Origin: Winogradskyella sediminis
GTDB taxonomy: Bacteria; Bacteroidota; Bacteroidia; Flavobacteriales; Flavobacteriaceae
Reading direction: 5' to 3'
Assembly: GCF_003387355.1 (NCBI RefSeq)
Contig: NZ_QUNH01000005.1
Span: forward strand, 1 to 64,000
Length of the DNA stretch: 64,000 nucleotides
Under the pieces are notes generated by a model. The model was not told the DNA's origin. It searched no databases and worked only from the letters and a program-made list of their open reading frames with translations. Of the stretch, positions 43,686 to 51,624 are shown piece by piece (position 1 is the first letter of the stretch; each line of letters begins with the position of its first letter). A program made the position numbers and the translations under genes.

Positions 43686-44825
43686 TTAAAATAAGCGCTT
43701 TAAAAATGCCTGTATAAATCGTTTTGGTGGTACAGATAAAATAATTTTTAAATCTTCAATTAAAGTCGATTCTTCGTCTAAAAACCGAAAAATAGTGGTT
43801 ACATCAGCCTTTTTAAACATAGATGAAAAAAGGGCTGCACCTTCATTGTTATGTTTAGCTAAAACATCTAAAAATATTAGATCATAGAACCTGTATTTAG
43901 TACGTTTATTAAATGTAGACAAATCCTGATTTTTCTTTAGAAACTCCACAACGTCTTTTGTTTTTTTTGAAGTACTTGTAAAGGTGTAGCCTGTACTTGC
44001 TTTTGTCCAACCTCCTGCTGTTCCAATATGCAGAATACGATTAGAATTTAAACGGTTAAACTTAAAAGAGGTCATGGGAATATTTCCCTTTTCCTTTTCA
44101 ATTATAGTATAATCAACAATATTTTTACGGTCTAGGTAACGTTTTATAGCCTCTTCATAGACTCTATATTCTAACAATTCTTTAGAAAATAAAGTATACT
44201 CAAATAAGGCTGTTTTTTTGTCTATGGGCAAAACATACATAAAGCGCGTATTTCCGTTTTGAGGCACTGAAAAATCCATAAATGTCGCTTTAGAATCATC
44301 AAACGTATCTACTGGTGTTTTTATAAACCAACCTACAAAATGCTGATGAATTAAAGGATACTTATCTTGCGATTTATATATATCAGAATTAGGTAAGCTA
44401 TTAAAAATATTAGTGCCTTTATATTTTCCATTTGTAGTCTCAATTATAACACTATGGACTTGTTCGGAGACATTGTTAACCTTACCTTCAACAAAACTAA
44501 TATTTGATTTAGTGTTTATTTCTTTCCATAATGTATCATAAAAGTTGCCACTCCTTATCATTTTATACTGAAACGGCATTATAGCAATGTTTTTAGAAAA
44601 CCATGCACTACCAAAATAAATCTTAGACCATTGTTTACAAACAAGTGCATCCCATTCTCCTACTCCGTTTTCCCAATAACACCAAGTTCTGTCGTTGCCC
44701 TTATTTTTTACTTGGTCTATGATTAAAATAGATTTATCATCAAAAAAAGCATCTTGAGACATTCGGTATGCTAAAAGCAACCCAGACGCACCTGCACCTA
44801 AAATAATATAATCGTATGTAATCAA
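43686..44825 (-). CDS. crtY: Lycopene beta-cyclase, TTG start
   Basis: This FAD/NAD-binding enzyme of about 379 residues closes both ends of lycopene to give beta-carotene. The N-terminal motif YDYIILGAGASGLLLAYRM and the later IGTAGGWTKASTGYTF segment are typical of bacterial CrtY. No ATG is in frame near the 5' end. TTG at 44825 gives ITYDYIILGAG right at the N-terminus, as expected, whereas TTG at 44849 overlaps the promoter element. Unusually, it is separated from crtI-crtB-crtZ by 14 kb. Confidence 0.92.
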   Translation of the reverse strand: MITYDYIILGAGASGLLLAYRMSQDAFFDDKSILIIDQVKNKGNDRTWCYWENGVGEWDALVCKQWSKIYFGSAWFSKNIAIMPFQYKMIRSGNFYDTLWKEINTKSNISFVEGKVNNVSEQVHSVIIETTNGKYKGTNIFNSLPNSDIYKSQDKYPLIHQHFVGWFIKTPVDTFDDSKATFMDFSVPQNGNTRFMYVLPIDKKTALFEYTLFSKELLEYRVYEEAIKRYLDRKNIVDYTIIEKEKGNIPMTSFKFNRLNSNRILHIGTAGGWTKASTGYTFTSTSKKTKDVVEFLKKNQDLSTFNKRTKYRFYDLIFLDVLAKHNNEGAALFSSMFKKADVTTIFRFLDEESTLIEDLKIILSVPPKRFIQAFLKRLF

Positions 44826-44846
44826 CGTGGTATTTAATTTTAACAG

Positions 44847-44854
44847 CAAAAGTA
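44847..44854 (-). promoter_or_regulatory. Promoter -7 element for crtY
   Basis: Minus-strand TACTTTTG followed by C, 21 bases upstream of the proposed TTG start at 44825. Confidence 0.5.
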
Positions 44855-45061
44855 AACCATTTTGTTTGGTTTAAGAGGTCGCTAGTTGTGGTTGATGGTA
44901 AAATACAACATCTTAATTTGAAGGGTCATTCCATTTGTTTCAGATATAAAACATTAATATACTGCATAAAAAAATTATATTTACATTAGTGCATTAGCCA
45001 AAAACACGACTTATCCAGAAAGTTTTATGGGATATAAACTATTAGGGTTAATATATAACGA

Positions 45062-45071
45062 GTTGTACAAC
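45062..45071. repeat. Left boundary of cassette-like unit 1
   Basis: GTTGTACAAC (self-complementary), followed by ATTT. The same 10-mer recurs at 45522-45531 right after the gene it precedes, preceded there by AAAAAC. See the cassette finding. Confidence 0.6.
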
Positions 45072-45073
45072 AT

Positions 45074-45517
45074 TTGATAAATACGAAATTCATATCATTT
45101 TTAGTTCTGATTTTAATAATCGGATGCAAAGCAAAAAGCGGAATAGAATATTCTACTCAAAATAAATTTGAATTTGAATATTTCAATACCGACAAAAGTT
45201 TTGAATTGGAATTAGTTGAATTTTATCGGAATTCAGCAAGTTGCGGAACTGAAGGATTGCCATATGCACTTTTGATTGGAAAAACAAAAACGGAATCTTT
45301 ACCTGAAAAAATTTCTGTTCTTTCATATTGCGATGATAGAATATTTGAAATAGGAGACAAATTAAAAATAGAACCAACAGAAAATCCAACAAAAAAAACA
45401 ACAATGAATCCGATATATTTTGTGAAAGACACGATAATAAACGGAAACAAAAATCGGTGGATAATTGGCTCGGAATACAAAGCGATTTGGGGAAGACCAA
45501 TTAAACGAAATAAATAA
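45074..45517 (+). CDS. Lipoprotein of unknown function in a cassette-like unit
   Basis: This 147-residue protein has a short lipoprotein signal (FLVLILIIGC, C18). The mature part includes SASCGTEGLPYALLIGK and ends in basic residues; I recognise no domain. The apparent start is TTG at 45074, which sits within the ATTT of the left boundary repeat, with no alternative ATG before the signal peptide. The gene is flanked on both sides by GTTGTACAAC and stands alone, as a gene cassette would. Confidence 0.65.
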   Translation: MINTKFISFLVLILIIGCKAKSGIEYSTQNKFEFEYFNTDKSFELELVEFYRNSASCGTEGLPYALLIGKTKTESLPEKISVLSYCDDRIFEIGDKLKIEPTENPTKKTTMNPIYFVKDTIINGNKNRWIIGSEYKAIWGRPIKRNK

Positions 45518-45521
45518 AAAC

Positions 45522-45660
45522 GTTGTACAACACCGTGTATAATTCATTGCTAGTTCTAGCCTGCTTGGAAATTCCTTCGGAATTTCCTCTGGTTCGTTTT
45601 AGTTTACTAATTTAGTTGCTCAAACACGCAACGAAATCATACACAAAACCGTTGTAACAC
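45522..45660 (+). repeat. attC-like imperfect inverted-repeat element A
   Basis: This 139-bp element lies between two single genes. The 5' arm (GTTGTACAACACCGTGTATA...) pairs in blocks with the 3' arm (...ATACACAAAACCGTTGTAAC): ACAAC/GTTGT, GTGTAT/ATACAC, ATTGC/GCAAC. Internal hairpins are GCTAG/CTAGC (45549-45560) and GGAAATTCC/GGAATTTCC (45567-45587). A diverged homologue begins at 46246. Confidence 0.65.
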
Positions 45661-45680
45661 ATTTAACCAAAAAACTAAAA

Positions 45681-46241
45681 ATGAATGAAATAAGAATAAC
45701 TTTGAGCAAAACAAAATTAGTGCTTATGCTAATTGGCTGTATTGCCTTTATTTTTGGTGGAGTTTATATGATTATAGAACCTTATAAACCTGACAATAAT
45801 CGGTATTCCGAGGATTTTCTTTTATTTATTGGACTAGCTAGTGTTATATTCTTCGGTTTAGGTCTCTTTTTTATCTTAAAAAAAATTTTTAGCACAAAAA
45901 TTGGATTGATTATTAATGAACTAGGAATTATTGATAACTCAAATGCAATTAGTCTTGGTCTAATTGAATGGAACGATATATCTGGAATTTCTATAATTCA
46001 ACCTCAAGTTCCAGTTTTTAATTTAGGGACAACTGTCTCTACTAAAAAAATGATAATCCTGAAAACTGACAATCCGGAAAAATTTATTGAACGATTAAGA
46101 AATCCGATTTTAAAAGAAACTTTGATATACAATAATAAAATTTATGGTTCCTCTTTAACTATTATAAGTTCAGGTCTGAATATAAAATTTTCGGAATTAG
46201 AAAATACAGTTAAAGAACAGATGCCTAAATGGAAAAAATAA
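45681..46241 (+). CDS. Two-helix membrane protein (STM3941-like)
   Basis: This 186-residue protein has two membrane segments (about residues 12-32 and 46-67) and a cytoplasmic C-terminal domain resembling the STM3941 family (pleckstrin-like), with IGLIINELGIIDNS and IEWNDISGISI. Its function is unknown. It is bounded on the left by GTTGTAACAC (45651-45660) and on the right by the exact reverse complement GTGTTACAAC (46246-46255), which starts four bases after the stop codon. Confidence 0.75.
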   Translation: MNEIRITLSKTKLVLMLIGCIAFIFGGVYMIIEPYKPDNNRYSEDFLLFIGLASVIFFGLGLFFILKKIFSTKIGLIINELGIIDNSNAISLGLIEWNDISGISIIQPQVPVFNLGTTVSTKKMIILKTDNPEKFIERLRNPILKETLIYNNKIYGSSLTIISSGLNIKFSELENTVKEQMPKWKK

Positions 46242-46245
46242 AAAC

Positions 46246-46380
46246 GTGTTACAACAACATTTATAACTAATAGCTGTGTTGAGCCTACTTGCAGAAATTC
46301 CTTCAGGATTTAAACTGGTTTCTAAATATGTATTAACTTAATTGCTTAACCACAAAACATATTGAAACTCGCTAGGCCCT
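46246..46380 (+). repeat. attC-like element B (diverged copy of element A)
   Basis: It starts with GTGTTACAAC after AAAAC, as element A starts with GTTGTACAAC. Shared internal blocks in the same order include AGCCT[A/G]CTTG, AAATTCCTTC, CTGGTT and a TTAATTGCT-like stretch. The 3' arm with GTTG is not recognisable, so the right boundary is uncertain. Confidence 0.5.
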
Positions 46381-46457
46381 CAATTAAGAAAGCCAATAAA
46401 ACAAACCAAGTATTAAGTATTCTCGATGCTTGGTTACTATAAACTTAAATTAACTAT

Positions 46458-46814
46458 ATGCTAACAGACATCAATCCAAAATTACCCATGCGTGATAAAA
46501 AAGTGACTCGAGAATTTTACTCAAACCAATTGGGTTTTAAGGAATTTGGTAGCACTGATTATGAAGGTTATTTAATGATGGAAAAAGATCGCGTTCAAAT
46601 TCATTTCTTTGAATTTAAAGAAATTGACCCGAAAGAAAATTATGGACAAGTTTATATTAGAACGAACCATATTGACGCATTTTATAAATCATTATTGGAA
46701 AAACGGACAAAAATTCACCCTAATGGAACATTGGAAATTAAACCTTGGGGACAAAAAGAATTTTCTATTCTTGATCCCGACAGTAATTTATTGACATTTG
46801 GCCAAGCTATCTAA
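46458..46814 (+). CDS. VOC superfamily (glyoxalase/bleomycin resistance-like) protein
   Basis: This 118-residue protein has the paired beta-alpha-beta-beta-beta modules of the vicinal oxygen chelate superfamily: PKLPMRDKKVTREFYSNQLG at the start and WGQKEFSILDPDSNLLTFGQ at the end. The family includes glyoxalases, dioxygenases and drug-binding resistance proteins; this size suits a bleomycin-binding-like protein, but no activity is proven. It follows element B and may be another cassette, although no matching GTTG boundary is visible. Confidence 0.85.
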   Translation: MLTDINPKLPMRDKKVTREFYSNQLGFKEFGSTDYEGYLMMEKDRVQIHFFEFKEIDPKENYGQVYIRTNHIDAFYKSLLEKRTKIHPNGTLEIKPWGQKEFSILDPDSNLLTFGQAI

Positions 46815-46846
46815 ATTGAGTTCCTAATTAATAAAACCTGAATACA

Positions 46847-47032
46847 ATGAAAACCATATCTAAAAGAAAATCAGCGCTACTATTGTCAACTGGTATGTTG
46901 CTAATAGCAATATCACTAACAAGCACTAAATATCTAGAAGTACCCGATTTTGCAAAAGGTACTTGTATAGGCATTGGAATTGGGTTGTTACTTATCTCAC
47001 TCTTTTTTAGCAATTATAAAAATAATAAGTAG
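46847..47032 (+). CDS. Small two-helix membrane protein
   Basis: This 61-residue protein starts MKTISKRKSALLLSTGMLLI and has two hydrophobic helices (about residues 9-25 and 38-53) with a basic C-terminus (NYKNNK). The positive-inside pattern suggests both ends are cytoplasmic. An opposite-strand frame covers the same bases, but the plus-strand protein has the more natural composition. Its function is unknown. Bases 47033-47274 hold no gene. Confidence 0.6.
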   Translation: MKTISKRKSALLLSTGMLLIAISLTSTKYLEVPDFAKGTCIGIGIGLLLISLFFSNYKNNK

Positions 47033-47274
47033 TAAACAGCACAACAAACATGGTGAAAACGATTGAAAAAACACCATAAAACTCTAAGAAGTTAAAATTA
47101 AGAAGCCAAACACAAACTTACATAACCAAGACTCTACATGTTACGTAAACTAATTTTATACTAGTAAACCGTTTCTAAGAGGTAATTATAGGGACAACAA
47201 GATGTTCTTGTATATGAAGTCTATAAGTTGAATGCTGTCTCAAAAAAAATTAAATAATCACAGTACTTCCTCCC

Positions 47275-48159
47275 TTATTTATCATGTCGTCTTTCTGCAT
47301 AATCATAACCTTCTTGCCACCATTTTTCCATTAGGCGTTTGCTAAAAATTAAAGAATTTTCTGTGAGACTGGTTGGTGTGTAATACAAATTGAGCTTTAC
47401 ATTTTTATTGCGAGCTGCCAATTTTCCTATAATAATATCATTTCGCTCTACCTGATCTAACAAATGTCCGAACAAGCTAATCATTAACGAAAACGGATTC
47501 TTTCCCAGCACTTTTTGCTTGCCTAAGGTTTCCGCCTCTAAAACAATAGCATCTACTTCTGTGGCACCGCGTTGTATAGCTTCTCTAATAGGAATTACAG
47601 AACCTAAACCACCATCTGCATACTCATAACCATCGACTTTTGCTAAAGACATAAACGGAATGTAATTACACGAAATCCATATCCAGTTACAAAATTCCTC
47701 ATAAGAACACTCTTGTATCGATTTATATTCCACACGATTCATAGACAAATTAGATACCGTAACTACCACGTCATGCTTTTCCTTTTTAATTTTTAAATAC
47801 TCTTCATAAGTTACATTTTTCCGAATATGCTTGCGCAAGGCTTTACTTTCTCCAAAAGTGCGTTTACGTCTAATAAACTGCCATAAAGAATTTACAAAAT
47901 CAATAGACACATACTCTCTATCTCCTTTTTTATGCTGCACGAATGGACTAATACTAAAAATATTATGCTGCTGAACATTGGTAAAAATGTCGTAAAGTTT
48001 ACCAATTTCGTTAACGGCTAAATGCGGAATTAAGAGACTTCCGGTTGAAGTTCCTAAAAACATATCGTAATTATGTTTTTCGCGTTCTATTAAGTATTGC
48101 GCAACACCTCCTGCAAATGCTCCTTTACTTCCTCCTCCGGATATCACTAATGCTCGCAT
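47275..48159 (-). CDS. Patatin-like phospholipase
   Basis: This 294-residue lipid acyl hydrolase has a Ser-Asp dyad. The oxyanion motif is SGGGSKGAFAGG (residues of about 7-18), the nucleophile elbow GTSTG (near residue 38) and the catalytic aspartate in YADGGLGS (near residue 175). There is no signal peptide, so it is probably cytoplasmic or exported by another route. Substrate and role are unknown. It is monocistronic. Confidence 0.9.
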   Translation of the reverse strand: MRALVISGGGSKGAFAGGVAQYLIEREKHNYDMFLGTSTGSLLIPHLAVNEIGKLYDIFTNVQQHNIFSISPFVQHKKGDREYVSIDFVNSLWQFIRRKRTFGESKALRKHIRKNVTYEEYLKIKKEKHDVVVTVSNLSMNRVEYKSIQECSYEEFCNWIWISCNYIPFMSLAKVDGYEYADGGLGSVIPIREAIQRGATEVDAIVLEAETLGKQKVLGKNPFSLMISLFGHLLDQVERNDIIIGKLAARNKNVKLNLYYTPTSLTENSLIFSKRLMEKWWQEGYDYAERRHDK

Positions 48160-48296
48160 GTTATTATGGTTTATTTTATTTTATTCCTAATGGAATTCAG
48201 TTTTATTGTTTTCACTTCAAATAACAGCTTTATAATTCTATGCTATTATAATTCCTGTTAAGTTCTACTTTGAGATTTCATTACAATGTATAACGA

Positions 48297-50276
48297 CTAC
48301 TCTTTTTCTAATTTTTTAGAAAATTCCTTAGCAAATTTTACAAGTCTCCAATTGTGATGAGATTTCGCTATTTCAAGATTAGAAAGACACTTTTCGTTAC
48401 AAGATTGTATTAAAGCCAGATAATTAAAAGCTTTTATTCTTACATCGGCATTATATTTTTGATCTGTATAACGTACAAGTTCATCAAATAGTTCTTGTTT
48501 ATTATCCGCTTCGTAATACGGTGTGTTTAGATTTAATACAATCCAGAGCATACGTACATTTTTATCGCTAAACCCTTCAATATGTCTTGTTTTAGAAAGG
48601 TATTTAGAACGCTCTAGCGGAAAATTAACCCACAAATTATATAAAGCATTTTCTATAGTAACATACGACTTATCATTGAGTAACGACTCGTAATCGGTTT
48701 TTATCGCTTCTGGAATTTTGGTAACATATTCCGAAATAGTCTGTCGAACTTTTAAGCTATTCTTAAACACCTGTGAAGTAACCAATGAAGGCATTTGCGA
48801 TATCACTTTAATCTTTGCTTCATCAGAAACATAATATTTAAGATATTCTGCACATTTAGATGTTTTAGCTTCGCAGTCAACCATAGCATATTCATTGATA
48901 AAACTCGATTGTTGTTTTAAAATTGCAAATGCTTCTTCGTAAGGAAAAGCTTTGTTTTTAATCCAAAAACTTACAAAGTAAGATAAGGATTGTCCGTATA
49001 AATTTTCAACTTCAGCAATAAAATTAGAAGTATCTACACTAGCGAATTGATATTTTTTTAGATAATTCTTCACGGCTTTTTTAAACACCTCATCACCAAC
49101 AGCACTTCTTAACGCATGTAAAACCCACGCTCCACGTTGATAAAACGTTAAACTACTCGATTTAGGATCTAAAAGCGAGGTACCATTACCGGACAAATCT
49201 TGTCTGCTAAGTTCTATAATAGACTGCAACAGTTTAAAATTGAAATAGTCTTCACCAAACACTTCGCGCTCTGCTAATAGCGCATAATAGGTAGCAAAAC
49301 CTTCTTGCAACCAATGGTGCTCTCCAGAACTTGCTGTTACCAAATCTCCAAACCATTGATGTGCTAATTCGTGCGCATTTACATTTACGTAATTTTTATC
49401 GTTAAAACCAATTGCATCAACCATAAAAGCATCTGAAAAAATAGTGACGCTCGTATTTTCCATACCTGCATATAGAAAATCGTGAACAGGAACTTGTTTA
49501 TAGATTTGCCATGGATAAGCAAAACCTATTTCTTCTTCCAAAAAATCGAACATTTTTTTAGAATAACGATACGTGGGCTCCACTTTTAAAGAATCTTCTG
49601 GATAGAAGTAATACTCGAGAGAAACTCCGCTGTTTGAAGTTTCGGTCTTTTTATGATACCTCCCATATACAAAAGCTAATAAATAACTAGAAATTGGTTT
49701 TTGCATGGTATAAGACACTTTTTCTTGTCCGTTTGGCAAAAGAATGTCATCTGTTTTAATACCGTTTGCAATAAAATTATATTCGGAATCCTTAATTGCA
49801 CTGAGATTAAATATCATTTTATCATTTACATCATCTAAACTAGGAAACCAATGACTTGTATATTTTCCTTGGCCTTGCGTCCAAACTTGTGGTTCGTTTT
49901 CACGTTGCAAAAAATACAAAGCTTGTTTAGGCTTTACAACATAGTCTAATGAAATAATATAGGATGAGTTTTTTTTAAACTGATAAGCAAAATAGATTTT
50001 TTGATTGTGATAAGTGTAGTTTAATTGTTTTGCTTCAGCATTAGTCTCACCTACTCTAATCTCTACATTATTAAAACTCATATTAACGGCATCAAGAAAA
50101 ATAGAGTCTACAGATTTTAAAATATCGAGATGATAACTTACTTTCCCTTTAACTTTAGACGAATCTACCATAATATTAAGTAGAGCGTCCGCTCTTTTAA
50201 AATCAACATATTCAGTTTGTTGCGCATAAGACAAACTGACAATACAGAAACAAAACGCAATAAAAAATTTCTTCAT
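48297..50276 (-). CDS. M1-family metallopeptidase
   Basis: This 659-residue exported zinc aminopeptidase has a signal peptide ending SLSYAQ. The exopeptidase motif appears as YAGMENTS and the zinc site as HELAHQWFGDLV with the downstream glutamate in WLQEGFATYY. A C-terminal helical ERAP1-like region follows. It probably trims peptides in the periplasm for nutrition. The frame is open 12 codons further upstream, but ATG 50276 gives the signal peptide. Confidence 0.92.
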   Translation of the reverse strand: MKKFFIAFCFCIVSLSYAQQTEYVDFKRADALLNIMVDSSKVKGKVSYHLDILKSVDSIFLDAVNMSFNNVEIRVGETNAEAKQLNYTYHNQKIYFAYQFKKNSSYIISLDYVVKPKQALYFLQRENEPQVWTQGQGKYTSHWFPSLDDVNDKMIFNLSAIKDSEYNFIANGIKTDDILLPNGQEKVSYTMQKPISSYLLAFVYGRYHKKTETSNSGVSLEYYFYPEDSLKVEPTYRYSKKMFDFLEEEIGFAYPWQIYKQVPVHDFLYAGMENTSVTIFSDAFMVDAIGFNDKNYVNVNAHELAHQWFGDLVTASSGEHHWLQEGFATYYALLAEREVFGEDYFNFKLLQSIIELSRQDLSGNGTSLLDPKSSSLTFYQRGAWVLHALRSAVGDEVFKKAVKNYLKKYQFASVDTSNFIAEVENLYGQSLSYFVSFWIKNKAFPYEEAFAILKQQSSFINEYAMVDCEAKTSKCAEYLKYYVSDEAKIKVISQMPSLVTSQVFKNSLKVRQTISEYVTKIPEAIKTDYESLLNDKSYVTIENALYNLWVNFPLERSKYLSKTRHIEGFSDKNVRMLWIVLNLNTPYYEADNKQELFDELVRYTDQKYNADVRIKAFNYLALIQSCNEKCLSNLEIAKSHHNWRLVKFAKEFSKKLEKE

Positions 50277-50525
50277 AAAATTAAATGAGTCAAGAATAAG
50301 ACCAAAATACACAATTCAACTCTTATATCACAAAAACTCAATTCTTAAAATAATATTACCGTCGATAGATCGCAATTCTATAACTATACCAAATTACACT
50401 TTCGGTTTAGTCTTACTAAAAAATTGTTCTCATATACAATAGCAGAAGTTTTACTATAAATTATGCACTAAATACAACCTTTTAATACAACTGACAATTA
50501 TCATTTTCTAAACTAATTTTATATG
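50277..50525. other. Non-coding divergent region before the ACP/AsnB operon
   Basis: From 50277 to 50587 there is no gene. The peptidase side has only a near-consensus GTATTTTG. The operon side has an exact TATATTTG element, listed next. Confidence 0.5.
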
Positions 50526-50533
50526 TATATTTG
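50526..50533 (+). promoter_or_regulatory. Promoter -7 element of the ACP/AsnB/NadE operon
   Basis: TATATTTG followed by C, 54 bases before the acyltransferase ATG. No TTG box at 19 bases, so regulation by an activator is possible. Confidence 0.5.
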
Positions 50534-50587
50534 CTGAAACGCGTTTTTAATCACCTACACACCAGCCCTTTTACTTAAACAAAATCT

Positions 50588-51199
50588 ATGGATGCAAACC
50601 TATTTGAAATTGGATATTATGGTGACACCGAATTAAAGTCACTTGGATTTAAATCTTTGGGGACAAACGTAAAAATCGCTAAAAACTGTTTAATTGTAGG
50701 TATTCCTAATATTTCAATTGGAAGTAATGTTATTATTGACTCGTTTTGCTCCATTATTGTGCCCGGAGAAGGGTATTTAAATATTGGATCTTATACTCAT
50801 ATCGCATCTTATTGTCACCTATTGGCCTCTGATGGTATTGAGCTTCGGGATTATTGCGGATTATCTCAAGGTGTTAAAATATACAGTAAGACAGACGATT
50901 ATTCCGGACACTCATTAACCAACCCAACAATTCCAAATGCCTTTAAAATCATGAAAAAAGGCCGTGTTGCGCTTGGAGAACACACTATTATTGGTGCAGG
51001 ATGCGTAATACTTCCTAACGTTTCAATTGGAGAAGGCACATCGGTTGGTGCTCTTTCGTTGGTCAGCTCAAATTTAGATACCTGGACCATCTACTTTGGA
51101 AACCCATTAAAAAGACTTTCTAAACGTTCTAAAAAGCTCTTAGATAAAAAGCAAGAATTTCTGGAAGGATTAGAACACTACAAGACTTCAGATTTATAA
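50588..51199 (+). CDS. Left-handed beta-helix (hexapeptide) acyltransferase
   Basis: This 203-residue protein has imperfect hexapeptide repeats (ISIGSNVIIDSFCSI, LNIGSYTHIASYCHL, VALGEHTIIGAGCVILPNV, IGEGTSVGALSLV) typical of acetyl- or acyltransferases that form trimers. It is related to sugar O- or N-acetyltransferases of the WbbJ/NeuD type. It is the first gene before an acyl carrier protein, an amidotransferase, a NadE-like enzyme and a ligase, so it may acylate an intermediate of that pathway. The substrate is unknown. Confidence 0.85.
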   Translation: MDANLFEIGYYGDTELKSLGFKSLGTNVKIAKNCLIVGIPNISIGSNVIIDSFCSIIVPGEGYLNIGSYTHIASYCHLLASDGIELRDYCGLSQGVKIYSKTDDYSGHSLTNPTIPNAFKIMKKGRVALGEHTIIGAGCVILPNVSIGEGTSVGALSLVSSNLDTWTIYFGNPLKRLSKRSKKLLDKKQEFLEGLEHYKTSDL

Positions 51200-51353
51200 A
51201 CAACTTTTTAGCCCAAGCGTTAACTAACTTATGAACAATAATTTAGAATAACTTATCTCTAAACTTCTAAAACCATTTAAAGAAAAACAATAAGTTTACA
51301 CTTCATAATTGATATTGACATAGTTCTAGAAAACAGATAACAACACTACTATA

Positions 51354-51605
51354 ATGCATATAGATACGGAACGAAGAACCAAAGTAAGAAATTACATTAT
51401 TGAATCTACTTTTGATGATGTAGAAAAAATAAAGGATGATACGCTTATATTTGAAGAAGGTATTCTCGACTCCATGGGCTTACTATTTTTAATTGAATTT
51501 TTACAAGAAGAGTTCAACTTAACAACTAATGATGAAGAGTTGGTTGTAGAAAATTTTCAGTCCATCAATAATATCCTAACATTTATAGAGAGTAAAACGC
51601 CTTAA
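51354..51605 (+). CDS. Acyl carrier protein
   Basis: This 83-residue acidic helical protein has the phosphopantetheine attachment site in GILDSMGLLFLIEFL (S40). It differs from the housekeeping AcpP motif (DSLD), which marks it as a dedicated carrier for a pathway. It starts 154 bases after the acyltransferase and ends 19 bases before the AsnB-type gene. Its likely partner is the AMP-forming ligase at 54616, which would load an acid onto it. Confidence 0.88.
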   Translation: MHIDTERRTKVRNYIIESTFDDVEKIKDDTLIFEEGILDSMGLLFLIEFLQEEFNLTTNDEELVVENFQSINNILTFIESKTP

Positions 51606-51624
51606 TTAACTTTTTTTCTAAAGT

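Noticed and set aside
45183-45547. Overlapping minus-strand frames across the cassette-like lipoprotein gene
   Set aside because: The composition is phenylalanine- and leucine-rich as expected for antisense of AT-rich DNA. The plus-strand frame has a proper lipoprotein signal and fits between the boundary repeats.
45060-47030. Cassette region as an insertion sequence or prophage remnant
   Set aside because: There is no transposase, integrase or phage gene, and the repeats flank genes with unit-specific ends rather than with one fixed terminal repeat.
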